Assembly: GCA_026874595.1 (NCBI GenBank) | Contig: CM049316.1 | Coordinates: 69,489,676-69,553,675, forward strand | Length of the DNA: 64,000 nucleotides | From: Sipunculus nudus | Taxonomy: Eukaryota; Annelida; Sipuncula; Golfingiida; Sipunculidae | Direction: 5' to 3' | Part shown: positions 34,717 through 47,811 of the stretch, one piece after another | Layout: every line of letters starts with the position of its first letter | Position numbering within the stretch: the stretch's first letter is position 1 | The notes under the pieces: model-generated | Databases searched by the model: none | What the model saw: the letters and a program-made list of their open reading frames with translations, nothing else | Told to the model about the DNA's origin: nothing | Translations under genes and position numbers: made by a program

Positions 34717-37700
34717 GTAAGTCCACGTAGACCCTGTGTTGAAATACCCTTGTATTATTATAGTTTAATAATGATTTATTATAACATTCTACAGAGCAGC
34801 CAGAATCAGAGGAACTCTTATGTTATTAGGGCCTCTTTGCATTAAAATATCTCTTAAGGTTAGTGAGCAATATAAGTAACAAATTAAGACTCCGTCGTAA
34901 TGATAATCTAAAATATCAATATATATATATATATAGGTTATTTAAAAATACCCTTAACTGTAATTTTTATAAAAGTAGAGACGTATAATATATGAATTAT
35001 TAGGATGACCTTGCAGAATAGAACTGGTTATAGTAAAATCTGACGTTTATACACCAACATTTGATGAAATGATCAGACTATACTATCAATATGGGAAGAC
35101 TTTACCTGGGACAAAGTTGACGGAAGGCGAAAATTTTTAGTTTCCACGTAAACCTATGAAGGTAGTTTCCTTTTTAGACCGGTTGCTGGAGTGAGTGTTT
35201 AACCTGCTGACTTTTGGTTAAATCAGGTAAATAATTATTTTCCGTATTTTCCTTGCAAAAAGCATGCATCATTTGTGGTGCATATTAGAGGGCATTTATA
35301 AAGAACAATTGTTGTTTAAACGTATAAATCGACAATTTAGGACTAAAGTTATTTATGTTTTTATACTCTTGAATTGTTACGGCTGCAATTGTTCGCTATC
35401 CAATTCACTTCTCAAAACAGAATGGTGAAACGTGTTAAAACATATAATATATATGATAAATATCATATCTGGAACACTAAACAACCTACTCAGCCAGTGC
35501 AAAGGTAAACGTTCACGTCACCATTGTGCAAGAAGTGTTAAACAGAATATGTGTTACCACTTGCCATTCATATTATACCGATGCGCTAATATTTATGGAT
35601 TAAAGAAATGACAAAGGTTTATTAATAGAAAAAAACCTAGCCGTTTTATACTCGGCAGGGGAGAAGAAATAACCTGATTACATGGGACCTCTGTTTAGAT
35701 AATTCAGTTGCAAGTTTATCGTCTTGTGAAACATTGCGAGGGCGTTTATTTTGTCGGTGCAATGCCAGCACACATAGCCTGAGATCATATGAGATACACC
35801 GTACAATGGCATTAAAAAAAACATTATCTTCAACCCTGGAGGGTTAATATAACCATTATAACTTCGGACTTTAACAAAAAGAAAAGAAAAACGAAAATGT
35901 GGCGTTTGTTTGATCACACGTTTCTTCGTTTCTCTCATCAGCTTAACATTAAGATAGTAAAATAATAATGATATGATTATTTCATAGAAAATTAGTTAAA
36001 ATTAAAGTTTTCATTCATAATTTTACATTTTCTCCTTCAAAACATCACAATATGTCTAAAAATGCAAGGTTTTTTTTCTGTGAAATCCATATCGGCTATA
36101 TTAAGTAATGGGGCATATTGTCTTCTAACGAGAACGAACTGCTTTTGTTTTCACAGCCACGCGGCTTGCTTCAGCTGTTATCAATTTCGGATACACTTGC
36201 ATGTCTGCCATGGGGTTAGTTATTGCCCGCCTCAACATGGGACGCACACGTACTTTGGCCAAGACAGTAACTTGGAGAAGACAGGAAGTAATGAATCCGC
36301 GAATTTATATGCTCTTATAACGTGTCCAGCTCACAAAAAAAAGATTATCTCCAGTTTTGCCGTACAAAGTTATGCTTGGTTATAAGAAACAGTCCGACAG
36401 TGCACATCTATGATAACACGGTAGTTTTATAAAGTTATCACCAGTATCTATGTATCTTTGCTTCACCATTGGCAGCTGTAGTGCCAAATTCTTCCATCAG
36501 ATGTCAGCACCGATGGCTTTTCCTTATAGCTTGGGCATTATTTGAGTACCAACTGCTGTATCAATACTCTGACTTAACTAAGGCCATAACAAAACATAGA
36601 TTGTTCTTAGGCCTGTTCGACCAAAATATTTATCATGGGGATGATAATTGTGAGTCCTGATGGCATAAGTGCATTATACGGTAATTAACTTCAGGGAGCT
36701 GAAACACCTACTAAACCCACATTTTCGATTTTAAAAATGTGGATTCAATACCTAATATACCGTCATGACAAAATATAAGCAAATTTTCATAACCTATAAC
36801 AAATATTTCAAATATGACCTGTGAAAAACGGCGATTTCGTAGACCAAACTTTCATATGTGAACTGAGCTTTTATAAGCGCAAACCATTGAGGTTCTGGAA
36901 TGAATTTTTTTCTTTCCTTATTGTCTTTTCGAAATCCCCGGTGCAAACATTTTGACCTCAGAGTCGTTTCATGTGTTGAGCGACATTATCTGACCGTTGT
37001 ATGGCCTGTCGAACTGTGTTCCCGGACTGTTACTCGTGAACTGCAGCTGCCGAGGCCGATTCAAGGCCCCTTTACAAGCCGTTAGCCTCATTAAGTATTT
37101 CCAAACTTGGCCTGCAATAAACAGGTGTCTGGGTTAGAAGACGTCGCTCCTTAGATGTCACATTCACCCGGACAGTCAGCTGGGTTTCCGCAGTTGGATG
37201 GTACGATTTATCTTAACCTAACGACTGGCTAGACTTCTTAATTTCTGCACATAGACCTCCTTTCCATAGCGGGCCCTTGTATGTTTTACGTACACAGTTT
37301 TTAGATGATTTCTATTTCGGATTTAATTTTAGCTTATATTTGCAAAACCTGTATGTATTTGCTCCGGAGCTCGTGGTTTTCTTCATAAATATTTTGTATT
37401 TGCATGGACAATGAACCGTATTTTTTACGATGATGATACTGATGATGATACTATTGACATAATTGTATTCTACTGTACTGTATAGTTCAAAGATATTCCA
37501 GGTATTACGAAGGCAAATATCCACCATATTTGATGACCTCTGAATGACGGCATGCTTAATAGGGCCTATTCATATACCATATATGTTGAATACACACATG
37601 GTATATAGTCCGTATAATATTATTTTATATATTATCTGACAGTATTTTTAATTCTGAAAACTTTTGCTTGATCCCGTACTTGAGTAGAAATGCACTTGCA

Positions 37701-37749
37701 CGGGGGCGCATCAGTGGCGCAAAATAAACATAACCTTGTTACTGTACTG

Positions 37750-38415
37750 AGCAGCTTCACACACCAAGCATTTTCAAGGTGTTTCTTCTGTGTTTTTTTA
37801 TACTTCTTTTCCTTGTTTGGGAAATGCCGCGCATGCGCAATATCGGACCTCCGGTCACTTGTTTTTGTAAACTTAAACAGTCAGTCACAAGTGGTCTGTG
37901 TTTACTCACAAACAATACCATTACAACGTCTTTCTGCCGGGATGGTTTTGCTGTGAACATTTTAGTGTGAGATAATAGCGTATTATTATTAATGTTTATG
38001 TACTTACTGGGATTTAAATAATCGTGTCTGATTAATAAAAAATCATGACATTTCTCGATATTCAAGACAATATTAAATATGTTTAATCACTGATGGGAGA
38101 AATACATGTAGTATTCATGATCTTGATCAGAGTTATACTTAGTCATGCACGATTAATTTTCCTCTGGAAGATTTGCATAAAATACATCCCGTTTAATTAA
38201 ACGTAAACCTATTCCTATTTTCATTTAACTGTCACTAAGGTTTTAAATGTCAATTCTGCCGCTGTTTGATACTGACATTCAAAGATTTGAGTTTGTCTGA
38301 ATAAAGGGACTTTGAAGGAAAGTTTAACAATGAAATTTCAAAGACCACCTGAATATAATTTATCTGTGAAAAGGGTATGAGTAACTAATTAAAGGAGCGC
38401 TTTGTTAAAATTTAC
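37750..38415 (+). repeat. Dispersed repeat, long copy A
   Basis: Collinear with 44525-45220 in the same orientation. Shared blocks include GTTTCTTCTGTGTTT, TCTTTTCCTTG, GTGGTCTGT, GTGAGATAATAG, TAGTATTCATGATCTTGAT and ACTTTGAAGGAAAGTTTAAC. No domain in the ORFs. Confidence 0.75.
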
Positions 38416-38526
38416 CTGCATTGATGCCCCGACATGATCTTAATACTTTTCTAGGTTATAAACAATACCATCATACATAAACCTGACTCACAGTCACTGG
38501 TTAGCTGCTGAACAAAGACGGCCCAT

Positions 38527-38650
38527 ACATACAGTAAATCTTCAAAATTACGACCACTAACGGGAACTTAATAAAGTGGTCGAATTTTCAGGTTGGTCAT
38601 CTAAGCGAGGTCTAAGCGGGACCGTTACAAAGTAGTCATTTATTTGAATT
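38527..38650 (+). repeat. Likely MITE fragment
   Basis: Has TCAAAATTACGACCACT and, in near-inverse, AGTGGTCGAATTTTCAGG, then GGTCTAAGCGGGACCG. Structure resembles small repeats seen across marine invertebrates. Confidence 0.35.
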
Positions 38651-38974
38651 CGATGTTAAACACAGGTGGTCCCTAGGTGAGTTTTAAATGTATATGAATG
38701 CCAAGGGCTAGGCCATTGTTTAATCTTAGGTACAGAATTATTTTAACTATTTTGTATAAAGTTGCTAAGAGACAAACTAAATTACTGACGACGGGGAAAA
38801 TACAATACATGGCGAGGGTATAAATATATAGTAGGACTGAACAAATATTAGACTCAGGCAATTATTGGGTACAGGGACGTCGATATAGGGGGGATGGGGG
38901 TATACCTGGAGTCGTTCTTCAAAGGCTGATTCAAAGGCTTTCACTGTTACTAGAATATAGATTTTGTTTTTATT

Positions 38975-39020
38975 ACTCAAGTACTCGAGGTACTCTGACT
39001 TGAGTACTCGAGTACTCCTT
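38975..39020. repeat. GAGTACTCGAGTACTC palindromic repeat, likely hAT subterminal fragment
   Basis: The perfect 16-bp palindrome at 39002-39017 is preceded by a variant about 25 bp upstream. Such ACTCGAGTACTC arrays occur at hAT MITE ends. Confidence 0.4.
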
Positions 39021-39310
39021 TGAGCAACAACTGATAGAGCAGGCATCTAGCAAGAGGAGGATATCACTTACGCATTGTGGTTCAAGCGGTGAAATATATA
39101 TATAATCTTATTTATTTTACATGGATTGTACGACTAGTTATAATAACTAATTCCAGGCACTCTCCATGGCACAGATGGTAGCGTTTAAAAGTTAGCTTAA
39201 AATGACTACCATAAGTTGAAAACTTGAATATGATTTAAACTGCTAGGGGTCCTTTAAATTTAATTTAAATTATTTATTTCAAACGTATTGTACAATCAGT
39301 TATGATAAGG

Positions 39311-39443
39311 GGTACTTTCCATGGATCCGTTGGGAACCCGGCGAAAACCACTAAAACCCACTCAAACAGCCTTGCCGGAGGTCGAACCCGGGTCGTCAGA
39401 GGAGAGAGCCAATCATTTTACCACTTTACTGTCCAGGTCCCTG
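39311..39443 (-). mobile_element. tRNA-derived SINE, family 1, minus strand
   Basis: On the minus strand: GACCTGGACAGTAAAGTGG, AAAATGATTGGCTC, box B GGGTTCGACCTC, then a G/T-rich tail (TGGTTTTCGCCGGGTTCCC). Same head as 15224-15345. Confidence 0.7.
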
Positions 39444-41507
39444 AGGTTAGGAAGCAGGTATTCATTTGTATCTGACATAACGTACAGCTTTTTATTCCTC
39501 ATTTTGTTATTCCTTTACCCGTCCAAAAACAAAATTCTGAAAACAGAATGCTTGATTAATTTCCTCCCACCAGGTCATTTTCAATGTCAGTGAATAGACA
39601 GAGACGCCTGCTGGTCATCAATTTCAACAACAAATCTACAAATTTTATAGGTTATAGAGAGCAATGATTATTAAAGAAGAGAAGTTAAAAATTTTACTTA
39701 AAGATCTGTTCCTTGGAACAAATACTAAAAAGTTCCTGCTATGCAACTTTCTGTGGTGTTACAGGTGTTATAGTTTAACAATATCTAAAGGTACTCGATA
39801 CTGTATTGTAATGTATTCTTGAAATATGTCTTGAAATGAGTTATTTCGTGAAAAAAAATAAGTCTACATAAGAAAATGACTTTATATAAAGAATGTTAAC
39901 ACAAGTTACACCTGAAAGCTCTCATGCAACTAATGTAATTTATTTTAGCATTATACCTAACAAACACGTCATTTATAAATTGACACTGGTTCCATTTAAT
40001 ACAATAGGTCGCGCAATGTTATCTAATTTCTTTACCATAAATAATAAATATTTGTATTGTATCGCAATACCGTAAATAACTAAATCAGTGAATCCCTATT
40101 ATTTCCGTTAAGAATAACAATGGAGAAAACAAGAAAAGAGTGGAACCCTTTGTTATTACTTGAAAAACTGAATTATAGAGGTTTGCACCAAACAAGTATC
40201 TGCAAGTTGCTTATTATTCTTGTAAATGTCAGGCGGGATTCATTTTGTTCTGTCAAATGAAAGGGCTGGAATTACCTCATTTTCTCAAAATCTCAACATC
40301 CGAGACAGCATAACTAAGCAGAATTGATTATTGTTATGGCTGTGGAAATAACAACGAATGGATTTAAACCAGATAAACACGTTGTCTGCCCATCATTTCC
40401 AAAACACTTTTTTCACTAATAGAGCAAATTGGCGCAACATTTTGGGAGATAGAGGGCGGGCCAGCAGAGGTTTTCTCAGTACAATCTTACCACTGCAGTC
40501 AGTGTCGAGGCGTGTGGTGTTAGCATGCTCTGCCGGGCTACGATGTGTATCAAATAACTTTTACAATTACATTTCATATTTTTCAATATTTTTGGTTAAG
40601 CGTAAATTCATAGCTTAACTGTACATACCTATGAGTGCGTCCGTGTGTTCGTGCGTGTGGGCTCCCGGCAACCTGAAAGTATGTATGTGATGTATGCGAG
40701 CCGTTAAAACAAGGGTCAGTGGGAATTTATATTGGACTGATAGGGGCTACTTCGAATCATTAGACCAGTCACACGGAAAACTACACTGGAATGATCACCC
40801 ACCAAAAGATATTATACGTATTAAGAATAAGCATAAATGAACATTTGTAAATATAAATCACTAAATGTTAATCCCAAATCTATAGCAAACGCAATTACCT
40901 GTGCGCTGAGCTGTCGGTCTTAAACCCAATGGGAGACATACATGTCGGCGATAAGAAATTCAGCACACATCAGGTGGCTTCACAAATATGCTGAGTCATA
41001 ATAATTGGTTTCATACGGTTGGTACACAAAAATTGTACACAAACATACCGCAAGGGATGGCTGATTTGAGTAACAGCTGGTATGTATAACTCGTAAGGCG
41101 TTTTCAGATGACGAAAATATTTGCACCCTCGTCATAATTTTTGGATGGTATTTGACATGAGTTTCTAAGCCACTCTGACACAACAGTGGACCTTTCCTTA
41201 GTAATAGGGTCAAATGGTAATTTGTGTGTAAAACACTTTTCCAAGGGCCCCTCTTGACGAGGCGTATCACGTTCGGAAAAAGGATGTGATTAAAAGTTAT
41301 CGTTTTTCCCCAAATTTCATTTTTTTCCTGTAGTGGCGTACCTAAACGAGGACAAAACGATACACATAACAAATAAAATTTTGTTCATTTTGTTGTGAAC
41401 TGATACTCTCTCATTGGTCCAATTGAAAACTGATGTATAATTTAATACACCCTTCGTGACACTATAAACTGATTTCAGTCAAACTTTAAAAAAAAAAAAA
41501 ACTAGAA

Positions 41508-41745
41508 ATATGCATTCCCAGGAATGCAAGCCTCCACCAAATGGGCGATCCTTACTGTGGGATGCTCCCATAAACGTGTTTGCATTCACTGATTCGGCCC
41601 ATATCTATAATTCTCCCAGATTCAGTCCTGCAGAGGTTCCTGAAAAGCGGTAAAATGTTCATGAGATTCTGTTCATGATTGCGTGAGGTATGTTGTTAAA
41701 AAAACACACAAACAAATACACTCCTGGCGGAGGCAATAAAGAAAA
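41508..41745 (+). repeat. Dispersed repeat, second copy of the 2700-3026 family
   Basis: Ends with TTCATGAGATTC, GATTGCGTGAGGTATGTTGT, a CA-rich tract and CTCCTGGCGGAGGCAATA, matching the 2.7-3.0 kb copy in order. Confidence 0.65.
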
Positions 41746-42344
41746 ATCACATGGTAAAGATACTAGTCAATATAAATTCAACAGAAACCTTATGTCATCA
41801 GTTCATTATGGCCATTGATGCTGCCGCGTTTGGCTTCTAACATTGTTTGAGTGACTCATTAATCCCGTACTCAAACTGGGGTTTCTCAACCAAAAACACA
41901 GCCGCTTTAGATTTGGCAAGTTTGAACCGTGTGACTGACAGTGGGGGTGCATGCGGAAATTGCAAATGCCTGGATTTAGACCAATAGTGATAGGTGAAAA
42001 TACGTGGTGTCACAGCGCCAGTCTTCCATGACAATAGGTGTTGCACTCGATTTAATTTACAATTTCCTGAAAGTCAGAAAACATGCACCGAGATATCTTG
42101 GAAATTTACGAAGCATTATTCATTTCTAAAGAGCTGCTTCAATGCTATTATCAGTAATTAATTTTTACACAGCCTTAAGAATGGCTCCTATCTCCGTAAG
42201 TTACCAACGTTTAATTACTTAAAATGACCCATTATTCCACGTCAGAAGGAGCTGATCTGTGTAACTGGCACCCTTTGTTCGCTGTAAATTAAAACCAGAC
42301 AAAAAGATGGTTAACGCTGCAAGGAGTAAACGAGCCCAAGTAAT

Positions 42345-42835
42345 TTAAAGGGACATAATCAGGAGCTATATTATGCCTACTCTTCCACACTAACAGTGCA
42401 GTTTTGCTTTATCCAAAAGTTTACCAGCAAATACTTCCCAGCATACAGGCTCAGTACTTCGCATACAGCGGTTCAGCACCTTGTTATGGCTCTGCGTGTT
42501 GGTAAACAAAGTCCACGTGTGTTTGTTTACCAAAATCAAAGGTATCTATTGTGAGCCGCAACACTTGATGTTTCAGCCAGGAGGAACAAGTATTTAATAT
42601 TTGGGCCAAGTCAGTCAGGTAATCTCCAGATTGACACGTGTTGTAGCCAGGCGATGCATGCACTTTGTTTATGTTTACACCTGTGATCGCGCCCGGTCCT
42701 CTGTTTTTAACACTCGTTCGCCGGAATAAGCAACAGTTTCAGGGCAATAGATTGACAGGTACCAATTCATTTTAAAGGGAAGAGGCTATTTTCGTGTAAA
42801 TTCAACATGCTTAATAGGTGATTGGGCCCCTTTAA
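42345..42835. mobile_element. TTAA-flanked MITE (piggyBac-like)
   Basis: The element is 42349-42831 (483 bp) with inverted ends AGGGACATAATCA and TGATTGGGCCCCT. TTAA lies immediately outside both ends (42345-42348, 42832-42835), the duplication typical of piggyBac. A lone related end (GTGATTAGGCCCTTTTAA) is at about 52115-52132. Confidence 0.7.
42499..42533. promoter_or_regulatory. Forkhead-like palindrome around an E-box
   Basis: TTGGTAAACAAA (42499-42510) and TTTGTTTACCAA (42522-42533) are perfect 12-bp arms, each with a GTAAACA forkhead core, around CACGTG. It lies inside the TTAA-flanked MITE. Confidence 0.45.
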
Positions 42836-43055
42836 CCGGTTACTCAAGCCAAAATGAACATTTAAGCAGTCAATCATGTAAATATTAATTCTGCATGTAA
42901 ATCAAATAGTTTTTTTTTAAATAATGTGAAGATTTATCACATTAAAGTGTCGTAACATTAGCATTATCAAATTAAAAGTAAAATTTTACCTTCTAAGTCG
43001 TGAAAAAAAGATAATTTTGTGATTTTGTTTTCGCTTTAATCTTCTGGTGCAGATT

Positions 43056-43069
43056 GTTGTCATGGTAAC
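43056..43069. promoter_or_regulatory. RFX X-box-like palindrome
   Basis: GTTGTCATGGTAAC; one base from a perfect 14-bp X-box palindrome. Confidence 0.4.
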
Positions 43070-43612
43070 GGGTACTCGTGTACTCAGTTGGTCTCATGAG
43101 TATCATTTCTATCCAATAAATGATGACCAAGTTCCTTGACAAACACACTGCGTGTAATGGTTTTGTAATGTGTAAGAGCCAACATTGCTGGTATTAATAT
43201 TCAAAAAGGAATCTCGCTTTTATAGATATATTTTTTTTTTAATTTATGATCATAGAGCTTCCTCAGAGTTCATGTTTATACCTGCTCTTATCTTTTACAG
43301 CAAAAAAATTGAGTTTGGTTATGCAAGTAACAGCTGGGTCCACTTAATCCTTTGTCGAATATTTGGAATCTCGTGAGAAAGGGTTCGGATTTGTGAATAT
43401 ACATTAGATTTGGATTAAATGCTCAAAGTGGCCGGTTGGCGGGCCGCTCTGTTTACAGGCAGCTGAAACTAAAGTGAATTCAATAAAGCCATAATATTGT
43501 TTCTGTGTTTCCTGGTTTTAACTTTGACGGAACTTTGTTAAAGTTTTCTAACTAATCTGAAGTTGGGCTTGATTATGGGATGAACAAATCCTGTGAATGA
43601 TTTAAATTATTT

Positions 43613-43930
43613 TATCTGAATATTATCTAACTAGTCATTATCCAATTATCATGATGGGACAAGTTTTAATTAAAATAAAATTGGAATAATTATCAAGAGG
43701 TATTATGCAACTGACCCATTAAAGATCTATGCATAATGAAAGAGTTACTTTTGAATAATTTGCATTTATCAATATATATTCCTTTTCAGGAATAAGTTTG
43801 CATTTTAATTTCGAAATTTGCGTCAATTATCAAAATACAAAATAGGATTACAATGTTAATGAATATTCATAAATCCTTTTATTTATGAAATAATTTACGT
43901 ATGTAGCTTAATAAAACTTACCAAATCTCT
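43613..43930 (+). repeat. Dispersed repeat, inverted partner of 47390-47715
   Basis: Shared with the reverse complement of 47390-47715: GAATATTATCT, then GGGACAAGTTTTAATTAAAA, then ATTATCAAGA and AAATTTGCGTCA in order. Confidence 0.65.
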
Positions 43931-44524
43931 GAATTAGGACGCTGAATAATCAACTAATCTAACGAACCCTTTTAAGTCAATTTCGACATGGAGACGAGAA
44001 TAACTTAATTTAAGGTAACAAAGTCAATTTTCTTTCGTTACTTTTATATGCACAATAGATTACCATGTCAGCAGAGTGGATTTTGTATTTTTATTACCAC
44101 TTTACATATTACAATATCTTTAAAATGTATAATGAGAAAGAGAGCGAAGGGTAATTCATAATGTACATTTACATCATATATTTATGTACATGGATTAAAT
44201 AAGTAGCTTTTCTTGACAAATTGACAACATGTGTCTGATATGCAGAAGGAGTATATCTCAAGGGCTACATTTGTTTGTTGAGTTATAATATAAATTGTAC
44301 TCTGTTTGCGAAATAATGACATAAATACGCATTATTTTATTTACAAAAAATATTATAGAATAAGTTGAAAATCTTCAAAGGAAAATCTGAGACAATGTTC
44401 ATATATATCTCATCCAACAGCAGATATTCTAAGGATTTCAAATACGTATATATCATTGTGGCTAAAATTCATTTTAATATGATTTCTGAAGCTTAATTAA
44501 ACCAAGGTTGTTTGACGATCATTT

Positions 44525-44828
44525 GACCTTAACCGGCGTTTCTTCTGTGTTTCGCTTTCATATTTCTTTTCCTTGGTCGGCAGCTGCCAACACGCACAAG
44601 ATCAGACCTCTGGTCACGCAGTTTTGTTGTTGTTAACAGACACACGTGGTCTGTATTCACTCACACACAGAACCATAACAACGTAGTCCCAACGCCGCGG
44701 TGATGGTTTTGCCAGGAAAATTTTGTAATCATCCAAAATGAAGAAATAGCGTGAGATAATAGAGTATTATTATAAATGTTTATGTCCTTTAATTGTTCTT
44801 TGGAAATACACGTGAACATGTCCAGTTA

Positions 44829-44892
<64 letters not shown>

Positions 44893-45220
44893 CACATTAT
44901 ATAATTATTCATTAGAGAACTGCATTTAGTATTCATGATCTTGATTAGAAATATACTTGTCAGATATATGGGATTACTTTCCCGCTCATTCTCATAAAAC
45001 ATCGCGGTCTAAGTGTTTAAACCTAAACGAAGAAATATTTTCGTATAACTCCTTTTGTAGGTATGTATTTTGTATGTATTTTAAAATGGCATTCAGAGAT
45101 ATAGATTGGACGGAAATAAAGACTTTGAAGGAAAGTTTAACAATAAAATCTGAAGACCACCGAAATATAACTAATGAGTAAAACGGGTATGAGGAATTAG
45201 TTAGGAGAGCAATGTTAACA
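44525..45220 (+). repeat. Dispersed repeat, long copy B
   Basis: Collinear with 37750-38415, split by an (AT)n microsatellite at 44832-44884 that the other copy lacks. The 74-codon ORF at 44957-45181 has no domain. Confidence 0.75.
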
Positions 45221-45430
45221 TTGTAGCAATAATACTTGAGCTGCAGTCTGAGCCTGCTAGGATATCTCCACCACTATCTTAATTAGGTCAGAGTTTGCGA
45301 GACAGCTGGACAGACTTAACATTTCATGCTCTTTTATCTCTTATATACATCTTATATTTGTGTACATTGGTTCGTATAGGGAATATTACATTCCACAACC
45401 GCATTCCACATTACATTCCACAATTGTCCG

Positions 45431-45622
45431 ATGTCTGAACCTGCTTGCTGGTCTCGTTGCTTGGATACGAATTGGCCACGAATCACTGAGAAGAGGGCCC
45501 TTCACTGTAAGAGCGCAATGTTACATAAAATCATAAATAATCAATGCAAGGTAATACACTGTAACCGGTGTAGCGAATTCAGATTACTACCGCTCCAGAT
45601 TACCCCACCCCCGATTACTTGA
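45431..45622 (+). pseudogene. Probable LINE reverse-transcriptase C-terminal fragment
   Basis: The frame has LDTNWPRITEKRALHCKSAM then LHKIINN. This resembles the conserved tail of many non-LTR RTs (a Trp/Leu-rich lead, then Arg-rich, then LxYKIINN). Upstream and downstream are noncoding and no RT catalytic motifs remain. Confidence 0.4.
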
Positions 45623-46579
45623 AATCGATCTTAGATCACCCCAAGGTTTCAGATTACTCCTTCAAAATATTTGCTCCTTTCAGTTTATTTGTATAAAATC
45701 CATCCTTATGATATTTGTCATCTTGAGTTTACAAATTAGTCGAATCTTTGCATACCGTACGTGTGTATGTGACGTATGGTGCGATTTGGGGAAGTGTATA
45801 TAATATGTAATATGAAATCGATTTCAGATTACCGTAGAAAAAAAACTGAAATAGGAGTTCACCTGAAGTTTTTACAGTGACTTTGAAAAAGATGTTTTAT
45901 TTTTTCACCTTTCCGCTCACGCTAGGACAGATGGCTAAGACTTCGGCCAGGAGTCATTATTTACTATCCATAGTTAATAAGGTTTTATTAAAGTCCGCAT
46001 GAGTGATGTACGACGTCATCTACTGAGTCGAGGGAAGTTACATGAAGGAACAAATCCCACTTAATATTCTTATCAATTCCACACACCCGCGCCTGAGCCT
46101 GAAGACTGAAAATAGCTTTACCACTGGTCTAACAAAACAGGGCCGTAATTCCTACATATGAAGTAATATTAACAATATATATTATATACATAATAATTTT
46201 TATGATAGTCCGATAGCACCAATGGTTGTATCGTGAACTTCTCTTTTATCAAGATATTATATGCGTTTATGCCCGTTGATGATTATTTGCTGAATACAAT
46301 GGCTTTTTTTCTGTATTAAGAAATTAAAATGGTATCACAGCGGCCTTTCTGTGTTAAGAAAAAAGTTATTTCAAGGGTAACATTTTTTCATAATGTATTG
46401 CATGAAATTTTGTGTGAAAGTAACCGAAAAATCATATAAATTATATATGGATATTGGTATATTAAAAATGACGGTGTTTGACAACCTGGCAAAATCGTGT
46501 TATTCAAGAAATCTGGGTATTAGCCGACTTAAAGTAATCCCTGATACTGATAGTGCTCGAGTTATCGTGCCACATTCAT

Positions 46580-46955
46580 TACGCTTCGGCCTTTTGAAAT
46601 CAGTTCGGCAAAGTCAAACAAAAGGCCTCACTCACACCTGCTTGGGGGTCTTCCGAGGCTTGCCTTAAACACGGAACGCGGAACAGGGGCTTAAATAAAA
46701 ATTTAACAAATCAAAATTTATTAAATACGTTTGTATTATAAATTATGTCATGAAACATTCACCTATTTAAAAGTGATAACACTGTTTATATCTTTGTTCC
46801 GTTCCGTTCCGTAAATAAGGCCCCTGTTCCGGGTTCCATGTTCCATGCTCCGTTCCGTTCCATGTTTTAGGCCAGCCCCGGAAGACCCCCCTGGGGGTGT
46901 GAGTGAGGCCTTTTGTTTTGATTATGCCTAACTGATTTCAAAAGGCCGAAGCGTA
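46580..46955. mobile_element. Foldback element with about 125-bp inverted arms
   Basis: The left arm starts TACGCTTCGGCCTTTTGAAA and the right arm ends with its inverse (GGCCGAAGCGTA at 46944-46955). Both arms carry AAAAGGCCTCACTCACACC, GGTCTTCC and GGAACAGGGGC in mirror order. The right inner arm has expanded GTTCC repeats. No ORF. Confidence 0.8.
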
Positions 46956-47047
46956 GTAAATGATCGCGCCAGAAACTGATATTACGATATCACAATATAC
47001 CCCGATAAGTTTTATTTCAGGATAATGATATAAATACTGATATCGTC

Positions 47048-47049
<2 letters not shown>

Positions 47050-47100
<51 letters not shown>
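47050..47100. repeat. (AT)n microsatellite
   Basis: Uninterrupted TA. A further AC-AT compound microsatellite is at 47773-47810. Confidence 0.9.
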
Positions 47101-47102
<2 letters not shown>

Positions 47103-47389
47103 ACACAATTGCCCATTTATCAATGAGAAACTCCCAATGCAATCCATGTACATTAATATATAACAGAATTGTATTATGATGGGTCACGTTCTCCCTCATG
47201 ATATAATTCGAAAAATCATAGAGTGCTCAGTGGGAATCAAAGACCCGCTGTAATAACATGGTAATTTATTGTGCATATAAAATCAACGAAAGGAAAATGA
47301 CCTTTAAACCTTTAATTAGTTTAATCACGTCGCAGTATATAAATTGACCGTACATGCTTTGTTGAAGCGTTCAATATTCAATTTGTTAA

Positions 47390-47715
47390 TTGAGAACTTT
47401 TATGTTTTATTGAACCACTTACGTTATGCATTTCACAAATGAATGAAATTATGCATATCAATTTCCATTGTAAACCTGTATTTTGTGAAATGACGCAAAT
47501 TGCGTAATTGAAATGCAAAGTAATTCTTTAAATGAAATGAAATAAATGAAATCTCTTTTATGTAATTAAAAGGCGAATATTATTCAAAATCGAATAATTC
47601 ATTATATATATGGATTTTCAAAAGTTCTGTTACATAATAATTCTTGATAATCATTCCATTTTATTTTAATTAAAACTTGTCCCGTCATTATAATTGCTTA
47701 ACGAATAGTCAGATA
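47390..47715 (-). repeat. Dispersed repeat, inverted partner of 43613-43930
   Basis: Reverse-complement match in ordered blocks with 43.6-43.9 kb, including GGGACAAGTTTTAATTAAAA. Confidence 0.65.
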
Positions 47716-47772
47716 ATATTCATAATTAATAACTTTTATTCATTCATTTCAAAAGAATATATGCACAATTTT

Positions 47773-47811
<39 letters not shown>

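Noticed and set aside
34700-34722. tRNA box A-like GGCAGAGCGGTAAG
   Set aside because: No box B follows, and the same bases read better as the end of a coding exon plus a consensus splice donor.
40980-41372. 130-codon minus-strand ORF with ordinary composition
   Set aside because: No domain, splice signal or neighbour supports it. The sequence feels like part of an interspersed repeat, but I could not show a second copy.
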